Source: Gordonia iterans (GTDB taxonomy: Bacteria; Actinomycetota; Actinomycetes; Mycobacteriales; Mycobacteriaceae). Taken from it: a stretch of 64,000 nucleotides of DNA. The stretch covers positions 744,001-808,000 of the forward strand of contig NZ_CP027433.1 in NCBI RefSeq assembly GCF_002993285.1, written 5' to 3'. Made by a program: the position numbers and the translations under genes. A model generated the notes under the pieces. It saw nothing but the letters and a program-made list of their open reading frames with translations, was not told the DNA's origin and ran no database searches. Each line of letters begins with the position of its first letter. Position 1 is the stretch's first letter. Of this stretch, positions 33,814 to 42,634 are shown one piece after another.

Positions 33814-34758
33814 ATGGGTGCATCGCATGGGCATGAGGGTCATTCGCACGGGCCGACCGCGGCAGATCTGGCTGACGGCGGTGCGCGCCGCCGCATCTGG
33901 CCGATGGCGGTCGCCGTCGTCCTCATCGGCGGGTACTTCTTCGTCGAACTCTTCGTCGGCATCGCGATCGACTCGCTGGCGCTGATCGCCGACGCCGGTC
34001 ACATGCTCACCGACGTGGTGGCGGTGTCGATGGGACTGTCGGCGCTGCTGCTGGCGCGGCACGGGCGGGTCACCGATGCGCGCAGTTTCGGGTGGTTCCG
34101 CGCCGAGGTGTTCACCGCCGTCCTGAATGCGGCCCTGCTGATCGGGGTCGGCGTCTTCGTCCTCTACGAGGCGATCAAGCGGCTCGGCGGCGAGGCCCCG
34201 GAGATTCCGGGCCTCACGATGGTGATCGTCGCGGCGGTCGGTCTGCTGGTGAACCTCGTCGTGATGCTGATGCTGCGCGCCGACGCCAAGGGGTCGATCG
34301 CGGTGCGCGGGGCGTACCTGGAGGTGCTCGCCGACGCCCTCGGCAGCGTCGGCGTACTGGTGGCCGGCGTCGTGATGATGACCACGGGCTGGCGGTACGC
34401 CGACATCGTCGTCGCGGTGGCGATCGCCGTCTGGGTGGTGCCGCGGGCGGTGCGGCTGGCGCGCGACGCGCTCAAGATCCTCAATCAGCAGGCGCCCGAT
34501 CACGTCGACGTCGACCGCGTGCGCGCCGAACTGGCAGAGGTCCTCGGGGTGACGGACGTGCACGACCTCCACGTCTGGTCGCTGACGACGGGCATGGACG
34601 TCGCCACGGTCCACGTTTCCTCGGACGGCGACGGCGACTACGCCAGGGTGCTCGCTGACGCCCGGGCCGTGCTCACTGCGCACGGACTGGTGCACGCGAC
34701 CGTGCAGGTCGATCCCGTCGGGGACCGGGGCGAGTGCTGCGAGAAGCTGTCCTGGTAG
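33814..34758 (+). CDS. Cation diffusion facilitator (CzcD/ZitB-like metal exporter)
   Basis: A 314-residue CDF transporter with a His-rich N-terminus (GASHGHEGHSHG), six membrane helices and a C-terminal cytoplasmic ferredoxin-like domain. The transport-site motif is HMLTDVV with DSLALIADAGH in helix 2, and EVLADALGSVGVLVAG in helix 5, the HD-HD zinc site of Zn exporters. The end has C-C (RGECCEKLSW). It removes Zn(II), Co(II) or Cd(II) by proton antiport. The leaderless start and the operator at 33786-33803 point to metal-induced expression. Confidence 0.92.
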   Translation: MGASHGHEGHSHGPTAADLADGGARRRIWPMAVAVVLIGGYFFVELFVGIAIDSLALIADAGHMLTDVVAVSMGLSALLLARHGRVTDARSFGWFRAEVFTAVLNAALLIGVGVFVLYEAIKRLGGEAPEIPGLTMVIVAAVGLLVNLVVMLMLRADAKGSIAVRGAYLEVLADALGSVGVLVAGVVMMTTGWRYADIVVAVAIAVWVVPRAVRLARDALKILNQQAPDHVDVDRVRAELAEVLGVTDVHDLHVWSLTTGMDVATVHVSSDGDGDYARVLADARAVLTAHGLVHATVQVDPVGDRGECCEKLSW

Positions 34759-34823
34759 CACCTCGACGGTCAGTTGGATTCAGTGATGAATGTTTGTTGA
34801 ACGGCGCTGTTAGGATTCTCGCC

Positions 34824-35498
34824 GTGACGGACGGCGACGTGCCGGTCGGGGCGAGGTCCCGGTCCGGGGAGCGGAGAACCCAGGAACAGCGGAGTGCGCA
34901 GACGCGCGCCAAGTTGATGGACGCGACCGTCGAATGCCTGGTGGAGTTCGGTTACGGCGGCACCACCACGTCGCGCGTGGCCGAGCGGGCCGGGGTGACG
35001 CGCGGTGCGCAGTTGCATCACTTCGGATCCCGGAACGCACTGGTGAGTGCTGCGGTTCGCCATCTTGCGGCACGGCGCTCGGCCGAGGCGATCGAGCAGG
35101 TGGGCCGCGTCGCGCACGCCGACGATCCGATCGGCGCACTGCTGGACCTGCTGTGGGATTTGCACGACGGTCCGCTGTTCACGGCCACGGTCGAATTGTG
35201 GGTCGCCGCCCGGACGGATCCGGAGCTGCGCGCCGAGGTGGTCGCCTTCGAGCGCATCGTCGATCAGTCGGTCGGGTCCGCGGTCGCCGGGGTGCTGCCC
35301 GCAGGTGTGCACGTGGAGCGCGCGCTGCTCGACTTCGTCTACACGGCGATGGACGCCCTGCGCGGGATTCTGATCTCGTCCTTCGTCGACCCGGCCTCCG
35401 ACCGGCCGAGGCGCCGGTGGGCCCGGGCCGGCGAGGTGCTGCGCGGGGCTGCCGACCCGGAGTTGCTCGCCGCGATCGCGCCCGCGCCGACGGACTGA
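34824..35498 (+). CDS. TetR-family regulator upstream of the lipid-CoA cluster
   Basis: A 224-residue TetR protein with an HTH ([36 protein letters not shown]; recognition helix TRGAQLHHF) and a long Arg-rich N-terminus. GTG 34824 is seven bases after a TAGGAT -10 (34811-34816), indicating a leaderless transcript and ruling out the open frame from 34734. The thiolase, SRPBCC and MaoC genes follow on the same strand after 145 bases, so it likely controls them. The intervening sequence holds an AGGAGG ribosome site for the thiolase gene and nothing else clear. Confidence 0.8.
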   Translation: MTDGDVPVGARSRSGERRTQEQRSAQTRAKLMDATVECLVEFGYGGTTTSRVAERAGVTRGAQLHHFGSRNALVSAAVRHLAARRSAEAIEQVGRVAHADDPIGALLDLLWDLHDGPLFTATVELWVAARTDPELRAEVVAFERIVDQSVGSAVAGVLPAGVHVERALLDFVYTAMDALRGILISSFVDPASDRPRRRWARAGEVLRGAADPELLAAIAPAPTD

Positions 35499-35642
35499 TC
35501 CGCTTCGCCGAGCCGCCCGCATGGGGCGCGTGCTCGCGTTGTCCGGGCGCCTGGGCACTCGCTATGAACTGGATCACATTTCCTCCAGGGGTAGATACAT
35601 GCAGTCGTGACTGTTTGGTATGTGATCAGGAGGTGGCGGCAC

Positions 35643-36859
35643 ATGGCTGGCGATTCGGGTTCGGGAAACAGGGTCTTCGTGATCGGCGTGGGCATGACGA
35701 AGTTCTGCAAGCCCGGGCGGCGGAAGAACGACGACGGCAGCGACTGGGCCTACCCGGACATGGCCCGCGAAGCGGGGACCAAGGCGCTCGCGGACGCGGG
35801 GATCGACTATCGCGAGGTGCAGGAAGCCTACGTCGGCTATGTCTACGGCGAGTCGACGTCCGGGCAGCGCGCCGTGTACGAGCTCGGCATGACCGGGATC
35901 CCGGTGGTCAACGTCAACAACAACTGTTCGACGGGCTCGACGGCGCTGTACCTCACAGCCAAGGCGATCCGCGGCGGCGCGGACTGCACCTGGCCCTGGG
36001 CTTCGAGAAGATGCAGCCCGGCTCGCTGGGCGCGATGTACGAGGACCGCGCGCAGCCGATGGACAAGCACATCTTGGCACTCGCCGAGATCAGCGAGGTG
36101 CTCTTCCCGCCGGCGCCCTGGATGTTCGGCGCCGCCGGGCGCGAGCACATGCGCAAGTACGGCTCGACGATCGAGCACTTCGCCAAGATCGGCGAGAAGA
36201 ACCACCGGCACTCGGTCAACAACCCGTACGCGCAGTTCCAGGACGCCTACACGCTCGACGAGATTCTCGACTCACGGATGATCTACGACCCGCTCACCAA
36301 ACTCCAGTGCTCGCCGACTTCGGACGGGTCGGACGCGGTGATCCTGGCGTCCGAGCGCTTCGTCGACGAGCACGACCTCGCCGATCAGGCGGTGGAGATC
36401 GTCGGGCAGGCGATGGTGACCGATTCCGCGAACACCTTCGACGAGACCTGCGCCGGCATCGTCGGCGACCACATGAACCGCGCGGCCGCACAGGCGGTGT
36501 ACGACCAGGCCGGACTGGGCCCGGACGACTTCCAGGTGATCGAGCTGCACGACTGCTTCTCGGCCAACGAACTGCTCCTCTACGAGGCGCTCGGACGGGC
36601 CGCGGAGGGCCAGGCGCACACGCTGATCGACAACGGCGACACCACCTACGGCGGCCGCTGGGTGGTGAATCCGTCGGGCGGCCTCATCTCCAAGGGGCAC
36701 CCGCTCGGCGCCACCGGTCTCGCGCAGTGCAGCGAACTCACCTGGCAGCTGCGCGGCACGGCCGGCGCCCGGCAGGTCGACGGCGTCACCGCCGCCCTGC
36801 AGCACAACATCGGCTTGGGCGGCGCCGCCGTCGTCACGGCCTATCAGCGCGTGTCCTGA
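35643..36859 (+). pseudogene. SCP2-type thiolase (lipid-transfer protein), frameshifted
   Basis: Two frames together encode a normal-length thiolase. The first begins at ATG 35643 after CAGGAGGTGG and runs through [19 protein letters not shown] (active-site Cys) to AKAIRGGAD; the second takes over at about 35981-35992 with [14 protein letters not shown] and continues through [11 protein letters not shown] and [14 protein letters not shown] to 36859. One base is missing relative to an intact gene. These lack the second catalytic Cys of degradative thiolases and belong to the lipid carrier protein/Ltp group that cleaves branched or steroid side-chain acyl-CoAs. As written the gene is not translatable to the end. 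Confidence 0.85.
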
Positions 36860-36960
36860 GCATGCGCGGCTGAGCGTGCGAGGAACGCGCGGTCGAAGGG
36901 GCCTGTCCTGAGCATGCGCGGCTGAGCCTGCGAGGGACGCGCGGTCGAAGGGCCTGTCCT
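36852..36960 (+). repeat. 51/52-bp imperfect tandem repeat starting at the thiolase stop codon
   Basis: Units begin TGTCCTGAGCATGCGCGGCT at 36852 and 36904, and a third truncated unit starts at 36955. Each contains GCGGTCGAAGG. The first unit includes the thiolase TGA. It fills the gap to the SRPBCC gene. Confidence 0.85.
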
Positions 36961-36993
36961 GAAAACCATCAATCACGAAAGCAGGAATCAATC

Positions 36994-37431
36994 ATGGGAC
37001 ACATCGAAGCCACCGAGAAGCTGACCGCCTCGCCGGATGCTGTCTGGAAGGTGATCTCCGACCCCGCCACCTGGGGTGAGTGGTTCACCATCCACGAGCG
37101 CTGGATGGAGGAGCCGCCGGCCACCCTCGCCGCGGGCAGCAAGCTCACCGCCAAGATCATGATGCTCGGCATGGCGAACAAGATCGAGTGGACGGTCGAC
37201 GACGTCGAGGCCCCCACCAAACTGGTGCTCAGCGGCACCGGCATGGCCGCGGTGAAGGTCCAGTTCGTCTTCGAGCTCAAGCCGGACGGGGACGGCACTG
37301 AACTCCAGATCTCCGGCGACTTCTCCGGCACCCTGATCAAGTGCGCGCTCGCCAAGGCCGTCGAGAAGGATGCCACCTCGCAGATCGACAAGAGTCTGAC
37401 CAAGCTCGATGCGCTGGCCGCCGCGGCATGA
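36994..37431 (+). CDS. SRPBCC (START-like) family protein
   Basis: A 145-residue helix-grip protein beginning GHIEATEKLTASPDAVWKVISDPATWGEWF, the usual N-terminal START/polyketide-cyclase-like pattern with a bound-ligand cavity, followed by strands such as NKIEWTVDDVEAPTKLVLSG and a long final helix. The family binds hydrophobic small molecules. Cluster position with thiolase and MaoC-type hydratase suggests a lipid ligand. GAAAGCAGGAATC precedes the ATG. Its stop overlaps the MaoC start (ATGA at 37428). Confidence 0.8.
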   Translation: MGHIEATEKLTASPDAVWKVISDPATWGEWFTIHERWMEEPPATLAAGSKLTAKIMMLGMANKIEWTVDDVEAPTKLVLSGTGMAAVKVQFVFELKPDGDGTELQISGDFSGTLIKCALAKAVEKDATSQIDKSLTKLDALAAAA

Positions 37432-38297
37432 CCTCGGCGAAGACGTCGTACGAGTTCGACGCCGGCGGCCTGAACACGTGGGCCGACCCGGAGGAGTTCG
37501 CGGTGACGGCCGAGCGGATCGCCGAGTACGCGGCGGCCACCAACGACCCGATCGAGGCGCACCTGCGCGGCGAGGTCGCCCCGCCGGTCTTCGCGATCGT
37601 GCCGGCGTTCGACGCGATGCTCACCCCGGTGGTCGACGTCGCGCCGATCGAGATCTTCGGCAAGGTGGTCCACGGCGAACAGGACTTCTGGTTCCACCGG
37701 CCGGTCCGCCCGGGCGACGTGATCACCACGCGGGCTCGGGCCATCGGCTACGACACCGTCGACACGGGGGCCCGGCTGTCCATTCACGTCGAATGCCGGG
37801 CCGCCGACGGTGAGCTGGTCAACGAGCAGTACCTGGTGGCCTTCTTCCGGAACGTCGACGCCGGTGCCGGCGTCGGCGAGAGCGTGCCGGACCACAAGCT
37901 CGCCGATGCGGTCCGCACCGGTGAACCGCTGGCGGTGGTCACCGCGCACGTCGACGACGACCAGACATTCCGGTACGCGCCGGCGTCGGGTGACCCGATG
38001 CCGATCCACCTCGACGAGGAGGTGGCCAAGGACGCCGGACTTCCGGGGATCATCGCGCACGGGCTGTGCACCATGGCGTTCGCCTCGTGGGCGGTGCTGA
38101 CGGAGGTGGCGGGGTCGGAGGTGAACCGGCTCACACGGTTTGCCGTGCGGTTCTCCAAGTTTGTGCTGCCCGGCGACGACCTGCAGACGCGGATCTGGCT
38201 GACCGGTTCGGCCGACGGCGTCACCGAGTACGCGTTCGAGACCGTGCGCGGCGACGAGGTGGTGCTCACCGACGGGCTGGCCGTCGTCGCCGACTGA
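37428..38297 (+). CDS. MaoC-family double-hotdog hydratase
   Basis: A 289-residue protein with two hotdog domains. The first carries VFAIVPAFDAM and FWFHRPVRPGDVITTRAR, the second the hydratase motif SGDPMPIHLDEEVAKDAGLPGIIAHGLCTMAF (D-x4-H pattern at DPMPIH and IIAHG), catalysing hydration of trans-2-enoyl-CoA to the (R)-3-hydroxyacyl-CoA. It would act after an acyl-CoA dehydrogenase and before the thiolase in this cluster. It overlaps the SRPBCC gene by four bases, so the pair is co-translated. Its stop codon is the first TGA of an 18-bp tandem repeat. Confidence 0.88.
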   Translation: MTSAKTSYEFDAGGLNTWADPEEFAVTAERIAEYAAATNDPIEAHLRGEVAPPVFAIVPAFDAMLTPVVDVAPIEIFGKVVHGEQDFWFHRPVRPGDVITTRARAIGYDTVDTGARLSIHVECRAADGELVNEQYLVAFFRNVDAGAGVGESVPDHKLADAVRTGEPLAVVTAHVDDDQTFRYAPASGDPMPIHLDEEVAKDAGLPGIIAHGLCTMAFASWAVLTEVAGSEVNRLTRFAVRFSKFVLPGDDLQTRIWLTGSADGVTEYAFETVRGDEVVLTDGLAVVAD

Positions 38298-38357
38298 GCC
38301 CGTTTCGCCGGCTGAGCCCGTTTCGCCGGCTGAGCCCGTTTCGCCGGCTGAGCCCGT
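38296..38357 (+). repeat. 18-bp tandem repeat, three full copies and a partial
   Basis: GAGCCCGTTTCGCCGGCT repeats at 38296, 38314 and 38332, with a partial copy from 38350 that runs on into GTCGAAG. It begins inside the stop codon of the MaoC gene. Confidence 0.9.
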
Positions 38358-38753
38358 CGAAGCCACCACCGGCCTCGGCGACCTGGGCGCGCAGCTGTCG
38401 ATGGGCGCGATCATCCTCGCCGAGCTCGCCGGTGTCACCCTCGGCACGGTCGCGTCGGTCGGCGTCTCGCTGGGTCTGGGCGCGGCGACCATCGCCGCGA
38501 TGTTCTTGCCCCACAGCGGGGGCTGCAGGCGGGGAAGCTGCCGGCCCTGGCGGAGTCGTCGGCGATGAAGCTCTACGCCACCCAGGCGGCCACCGACGTC
38601 GCGATGGACGCGGTGCAGTTGTTCGGCGGCAACGGCTACATGTCCGAGTACCGGGTGGAGCAGCTGGCGCGTGACGCCAAGTCGCTGATGATCTACGCCG
38701 GCTCCAACGAGATCCAGGTGACGCACATCGCCAAGGGGCTGCTCGCCGACTGA
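38358..38753 (+). pseudogene. Chimeric gene remnant: membrane-protein fragment joined to acyl-CoA dehydrogenase C-terminus
   Basis: From 38358 to about 38518 one frame reads ATTGLGDLGAQLSMGAIILAELAGVTLG and further hydrophobic sequence ending IAAMFLPHSGG, like a membrane segment of an unidentified protein. From about 38521 a different frame reads QAGKLPALAESSAMKLYA through VQLFGGNGYMSEYRVEQL to SNEIQVTHIAKGLLAD, the last 78 or so residues of an acyl-CoA dehydrogenase. The FAD- and substrate-binding domains are absent. It could be read as a 62-residue gene from ATG 38565, but it is far more likely a deletion relic of the lipid cluster. Confidence 0.75.
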
Positions 38754-38758
38754 TCGGA

Positions 38759-38829
38759 CCTTTCGACAAGCTCAAGGGGCTGCCGCTCCTTGAGCCGTCC
38801 GAGCCGCTAGGCGAGGGCGTGTCGAAAGG
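38759..38829 (+). repeat. Inverted-repeat element of the GTCGAAA family
   Basis: CCTTTCGACA (38759-38768) is inverted at 38820-38829 as TGTCGAAAGG, and the inner CTCAAGG/CCTTGAG also pairs. It could serve as a terminator before the polysaccharide deacetylase promoter, which lies just after it. Confidence 0.8.
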
Positions 38830-38865
38830 TCGGGTTCCCGGCATCCGGGCGATATGGTCGCACTC

Positions 38866-39675
38866 GTGGAACGACGGACATTTCTCGCGATGCTCGCCGC
38901 CGGCGGAGCCGGACTGCTCACCGGTTGCGCGGCCGAATCCGACGGCGAGGCGCGCAGTGCGTCGGAGACGACGGACCCGCCCGGCGAGCCCGGGGCCGGG
39001 CCGACCGGCAAGCCGCTGGACGCGCCGCTCCCGGCGACCAAGGTGCCGCTCCCGGATCACCCGATCACCGCGCTGCCCGGGAAGGGCCGCAACCTCGCGC
39101 TCACCGTCGACGACGGGTCGTCGTCGGCCGTGGTCGCGGCGTACTGCCAATGGGCGAACGACTCCGGTGCGCGCTTCACCTTCTTCGTCACCGGCCAGTA
39201 CGACGCGTGGCGGGAGAACCGGAGCGTCCTGCGTCCGCTGGTCGAGTCCGGGCAGGTGCAGTTGGGCAACCACAGCTGGACGCATGCCGATCTGACATCG
39301 CTGACCGCCAAGGGCGTCGCCGAGGAGCTGCGTCGTACCAAGGACTTCCTGCGCGACGAGTACGGAGTGGACGGCACACCCTACTACCGGCCGCCGTTCG
39401 GGTACCGGAACGCGACGGTCGACAAGGTGGCCGCCGACCTCGGCTACACCATGCCCACCTTGTGGGACGGCTCCATCGCCGACTCGGGCCTGGTGACCGA
39501 GAAGTTCCTGATCGGCATGGCGCGCAAGTACTTCCGGCCGCAGCGGATCGTGATCGGGCACGCGAACCACGACCCGGTGACGCGCGTCTACGGCAAGTTC
39601 AACGACATCATCGCGCACCGCAAGCTGTCGATGGTCACCCTCGACGACGTCTTCGCATCGAGCTCCACCCGCTGA
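38866..39675 (+). CDS. Polysaccharide deacetylase lipoprotein
   Basis: A 269-residue lipoprotein: ERRTFLAMLAAGGAGLLTGC is a twin-like signal with lipobox LTGC near residue 20, so the protein is membrane-anchored on the outside. The NodB domain has LTVDDG near 85 (first Asp motif), FFVTGQYD, GNHSWTHADL near 136 (zinc His pair), and YYRPPFGYRN near 168. It removes acetyl groups from N-acetylated sugars of envelope polysaccharide or peptidoglycan; the substrate is not determined. GTG 38866 lies seven bases after TATGGT (38853-38858), so I prefer it, with a leaderless mRNA, to ATG 38854. Confidence 0.88.
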   Translation: MERRTFLAMLAAGGAGLLTGCAAESDGEARSASETTDPPGEPGAGPTGKPLDAPLPATKVPLPDHPITALPGKGRNLALTVDDGSSSAVVAAYCQWANDSGARFTFFVTGQYDAWRENRSVLRPLVESGQVQLGNHSWTHADLTSLTAKGVAEELRRTKDFLRDEYGVDGTPYYRPPFGYRNATVDKVAADLGYTMPTLWDGSIADSGLVTEKFLIGMARKYFRPQRIVIGHANHDPVTRVYGKFNDIIAHRKLSMVTLDDVFASSSTR

Positions 39676-39725
39676 TCGAGCCCTACTCGCTGATCGAGCC
39701 CTACTCGCTGATCGAGCGGAGTCGA
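39672..39725 (+). repeat. 18-bp tandem repeat at the deacetylase stop codon
   Basis: CTGATCGAGCCCTACTCG repeats at 39672 and 39690, then a partial copy reads on into CGGAGTCGAGATCA. The first unit contains the stop codon of the deacetylase gene. Confidence 0.85.
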
Positions 39726-39740
39726 GATCACCGTCCGCTT

Positions 39741-39804
39741 CGCCCCAGGTTTTCCGCTCCGCCCTATGGTTCCCGTATAGGGCGGAACCAGAAACCTGGG
39801 GCGG
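39741..39804. terminator. Bidirectional hairpin terminator
   Basis: CGCCCCAGGTTT pairs with AAACCTGGGGCG and an inner CCGCCCTAT with ATAGGGCGG, giving a two-part stem with a small internal loop. It lies between the deacetylase gene and the M50 protease gene, which converge, and can end both transcripts. Confidence 0.85.
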
Positions 39805-39829
39805 AACCTCCGGGAGGCCTGAGGCGGTG

Positions 39830-40627
39830 TCAGTACCCCAGGAAGTTCCAGAACAGGAACAGGCGATAGCCGTCGTACATGAGCGACGACGAGACCCCGA
39901 ACAGCCCGATGATCGCGTCGACGATCGAGAAGAACACGTCACGGACCGGCGGGATCCACAGCAGCGCCAGGATGATCAGGAACCCGTACGGGGCGATCTG
40001 GTCGGCACTGCGGCGCGTCTCGTACGAGAGGTACGGCGCGATCGCGTTGAAGCCGTCGAACCCGGGCATCGGGATCAGGTTGAGCACGGTCGCGGTGATC
40101 TGCAGGAAGGCCAGGAAGGTCAGGCCCGCCAGCAGGTTCTGGTTCGACGCCGTCTCCCCGGTGAAGGTCACCGCGAGCAGCAGCACCACACCGAGGAACA
40201 GGTTGGCCGCCGGTCCGGCGAGGCTCACACGGGTCTGCTGGCCCGGCGTCATCCGGTCGGTGTGCAGGTACACCGCGCCGCCGGGGAATCCGATGCCGCC
40301 CAGCACGATGATCAGCAGCGGAAGGCCGATCGACAGCAGCGGATGCGTGTACTTGCGCGGGTCGAGAGTCAGATAGCCGCGCAGTTCCGCCGAGTGGTCG
40401 CCGTAGCGGAACGCGGTGAAGGCGTGCGCGAACTCGTGCAGGCACAGCGAGATCAGCCAGCCGCCGAGGATCAGCAGCCACATGCCGCCGATCGCCATGC
40501 CCCCGTCGTCGTCGCCGCTGAGCCACAGGAGGGCGCCGCCGGCCACCGTGGCGGCGACCAGCCCCAGGAACACCGGACCGGGCCGGACCGACCGCAGGGC
40601 GGTCATCGTCGGGGTCGTATAGCTCAC
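39830..40627 (-). CDS. Site-2-protease-family (M50) zinc metalloprotease
   Basis: A 265-residue polytopic protein with the zinc motif HEFAH near residue 65 inside a membrane helix, and the second metal-ligand region LNLIPMPGFDGFN near 190 (the LDG/FDG motif). This is the Rv0359-type membrane protease of Mycobacteriales; its substrate is unknown. It has a GTG start at 40627 overlapping the stop of the upstream gene (GTGA), so it is coupled to the Rv0358-like gene. The block (M50, Rv0358-like, purA divergent) is conserved in mycobacteria. Confidence 0.85.
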   Translation of the reverse strand: MSYTTPTMTALRSVRPGPVFLGLVAATVAGGALLWLSGDDDGGMAIGGMWLLILGGWLISLCLHEFAHAFTAFRYGDHSAELRGYLTLDPRKYTHPLLSIGLPLLIIVLGGIGFPGGAVYLHTDRMTPGQQTRVSLAGPAANLFLGVVLLLAVTFTGETASNQNLLAGLTFLAFLQITATVLNLIPMPGFDGFNAIAPYLSYETRRSADQIAPYGFLIILALLWIPPVRDVFFSIVDAIIGLFGVSSSLMYDGYRLFLFWNFLGY

Positions 40628-41274
40628 GGGCGCACCAGCTTCCAGTCGAGGTGATGACGGTAGTACGTCGACCGCTTCACCACGCGCGGCGTCAGCACTC
40701 CTTCGCGTTCGACGACGAGGTCGACCCCGCCGGTCTGCACGGCACGGCCGACGAGCCAGCCTCCCGGGAGCAGACGCTGGAGTCGGGCACGGACTCCGGG
40801 CAGGTCGGGCACGGGCTCGATCACCACGCCGCGGACGTCGCCGTCGAACAACCGCTCGGAGTCTACGTAGGTCTCTCCGTGCAGCTTCGTCGGGCGTCCG
40901 TCGTCGTCGGGCTTGCCGAGGTGCCGGGCGTAGCCGACCAGAACGGTGCCGGCATCGTCGCGGATCAGCGGCAGCGTCTGCGCGGCGCCGTGCTCGGCGA
41001 GTTCCCGCGCGGACCGCCCGTGCGGGAGACCGTAGTTCTTGGTGGCCCGCGTCGCATGCGGGGCGACGTAGGCCAGTTCGACGTCGAGCCGTTCGTGTCG
41101 CATCAGCACACCGGCCACCTGCGCGAAGAACACGTCGGGGTTCGCATCTCCGTCGGCCGGCGGTGCGACGACGAGCCGGGTGACCGCGGGGTCGGCGACG
41201 GCGGTGCTCACGGCGCGGGCCAGTGCGGCCGCTTCGGCGCCGGGCGGCGGCGGGACGATCTCGGTGGATACCAC
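40624..41274 (-). CDS. Conserved hypothetical protein (Rv0358-like)
   Basis: A 216-residue soluble protein with no recognised enzymatic motif; VSTEIVPPPPGAEAAALARAV at the N-terminus, KNYGLPHGRSARELAEHGAA in the middle, and a C-terminal RSTYYRHHLDWKLVRP. GTG 41274 is six bases after a TACCCT -10 on the minus strand, so I chose it over the longer open frame to 41385, which would overlap the purA start. Divergent from purA and coupled with the M50 protease gene. Only position and conservation support it as a gene. Confidence 0.7.
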   Translation of the reverse strand: MVSTEIVPPPPGAEAAALARAVSTAVADPAVTRLVVAPPADGDANPDVFFAQVAGVLMRHERLDVELAYVAPHATRATKNYGLPHGRSARELAEHGAAQTLPLIRDDAGTVLVGYARHLGKPDDDGRPTKLHGETYVDSERLFDGDVRGVVIEPVPDLPGVRARLQRLLPGGWLVGRAVQTGGVDLVVEREGVLTPRVVKRSTYYRHHLDWKLVRP

Positions 41275-41320
41275 GCCAATAGGGTATCCGCGCCGTTCAG
41301 CAAGTAGGGTGCTGCAGTGA

Positions 41321-42625
<1,305 letters not shown>

Positions 42626-42634
42626 GCCCGCATC

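Noticed and set aside
38565..38753. A genuine 62-residue protein gene
   Set aside because: The sequence is exactly the C-terminal end of an acyl-CoA dehydrogenase, and homology continues upstream of the ATG, so it is a fragment.
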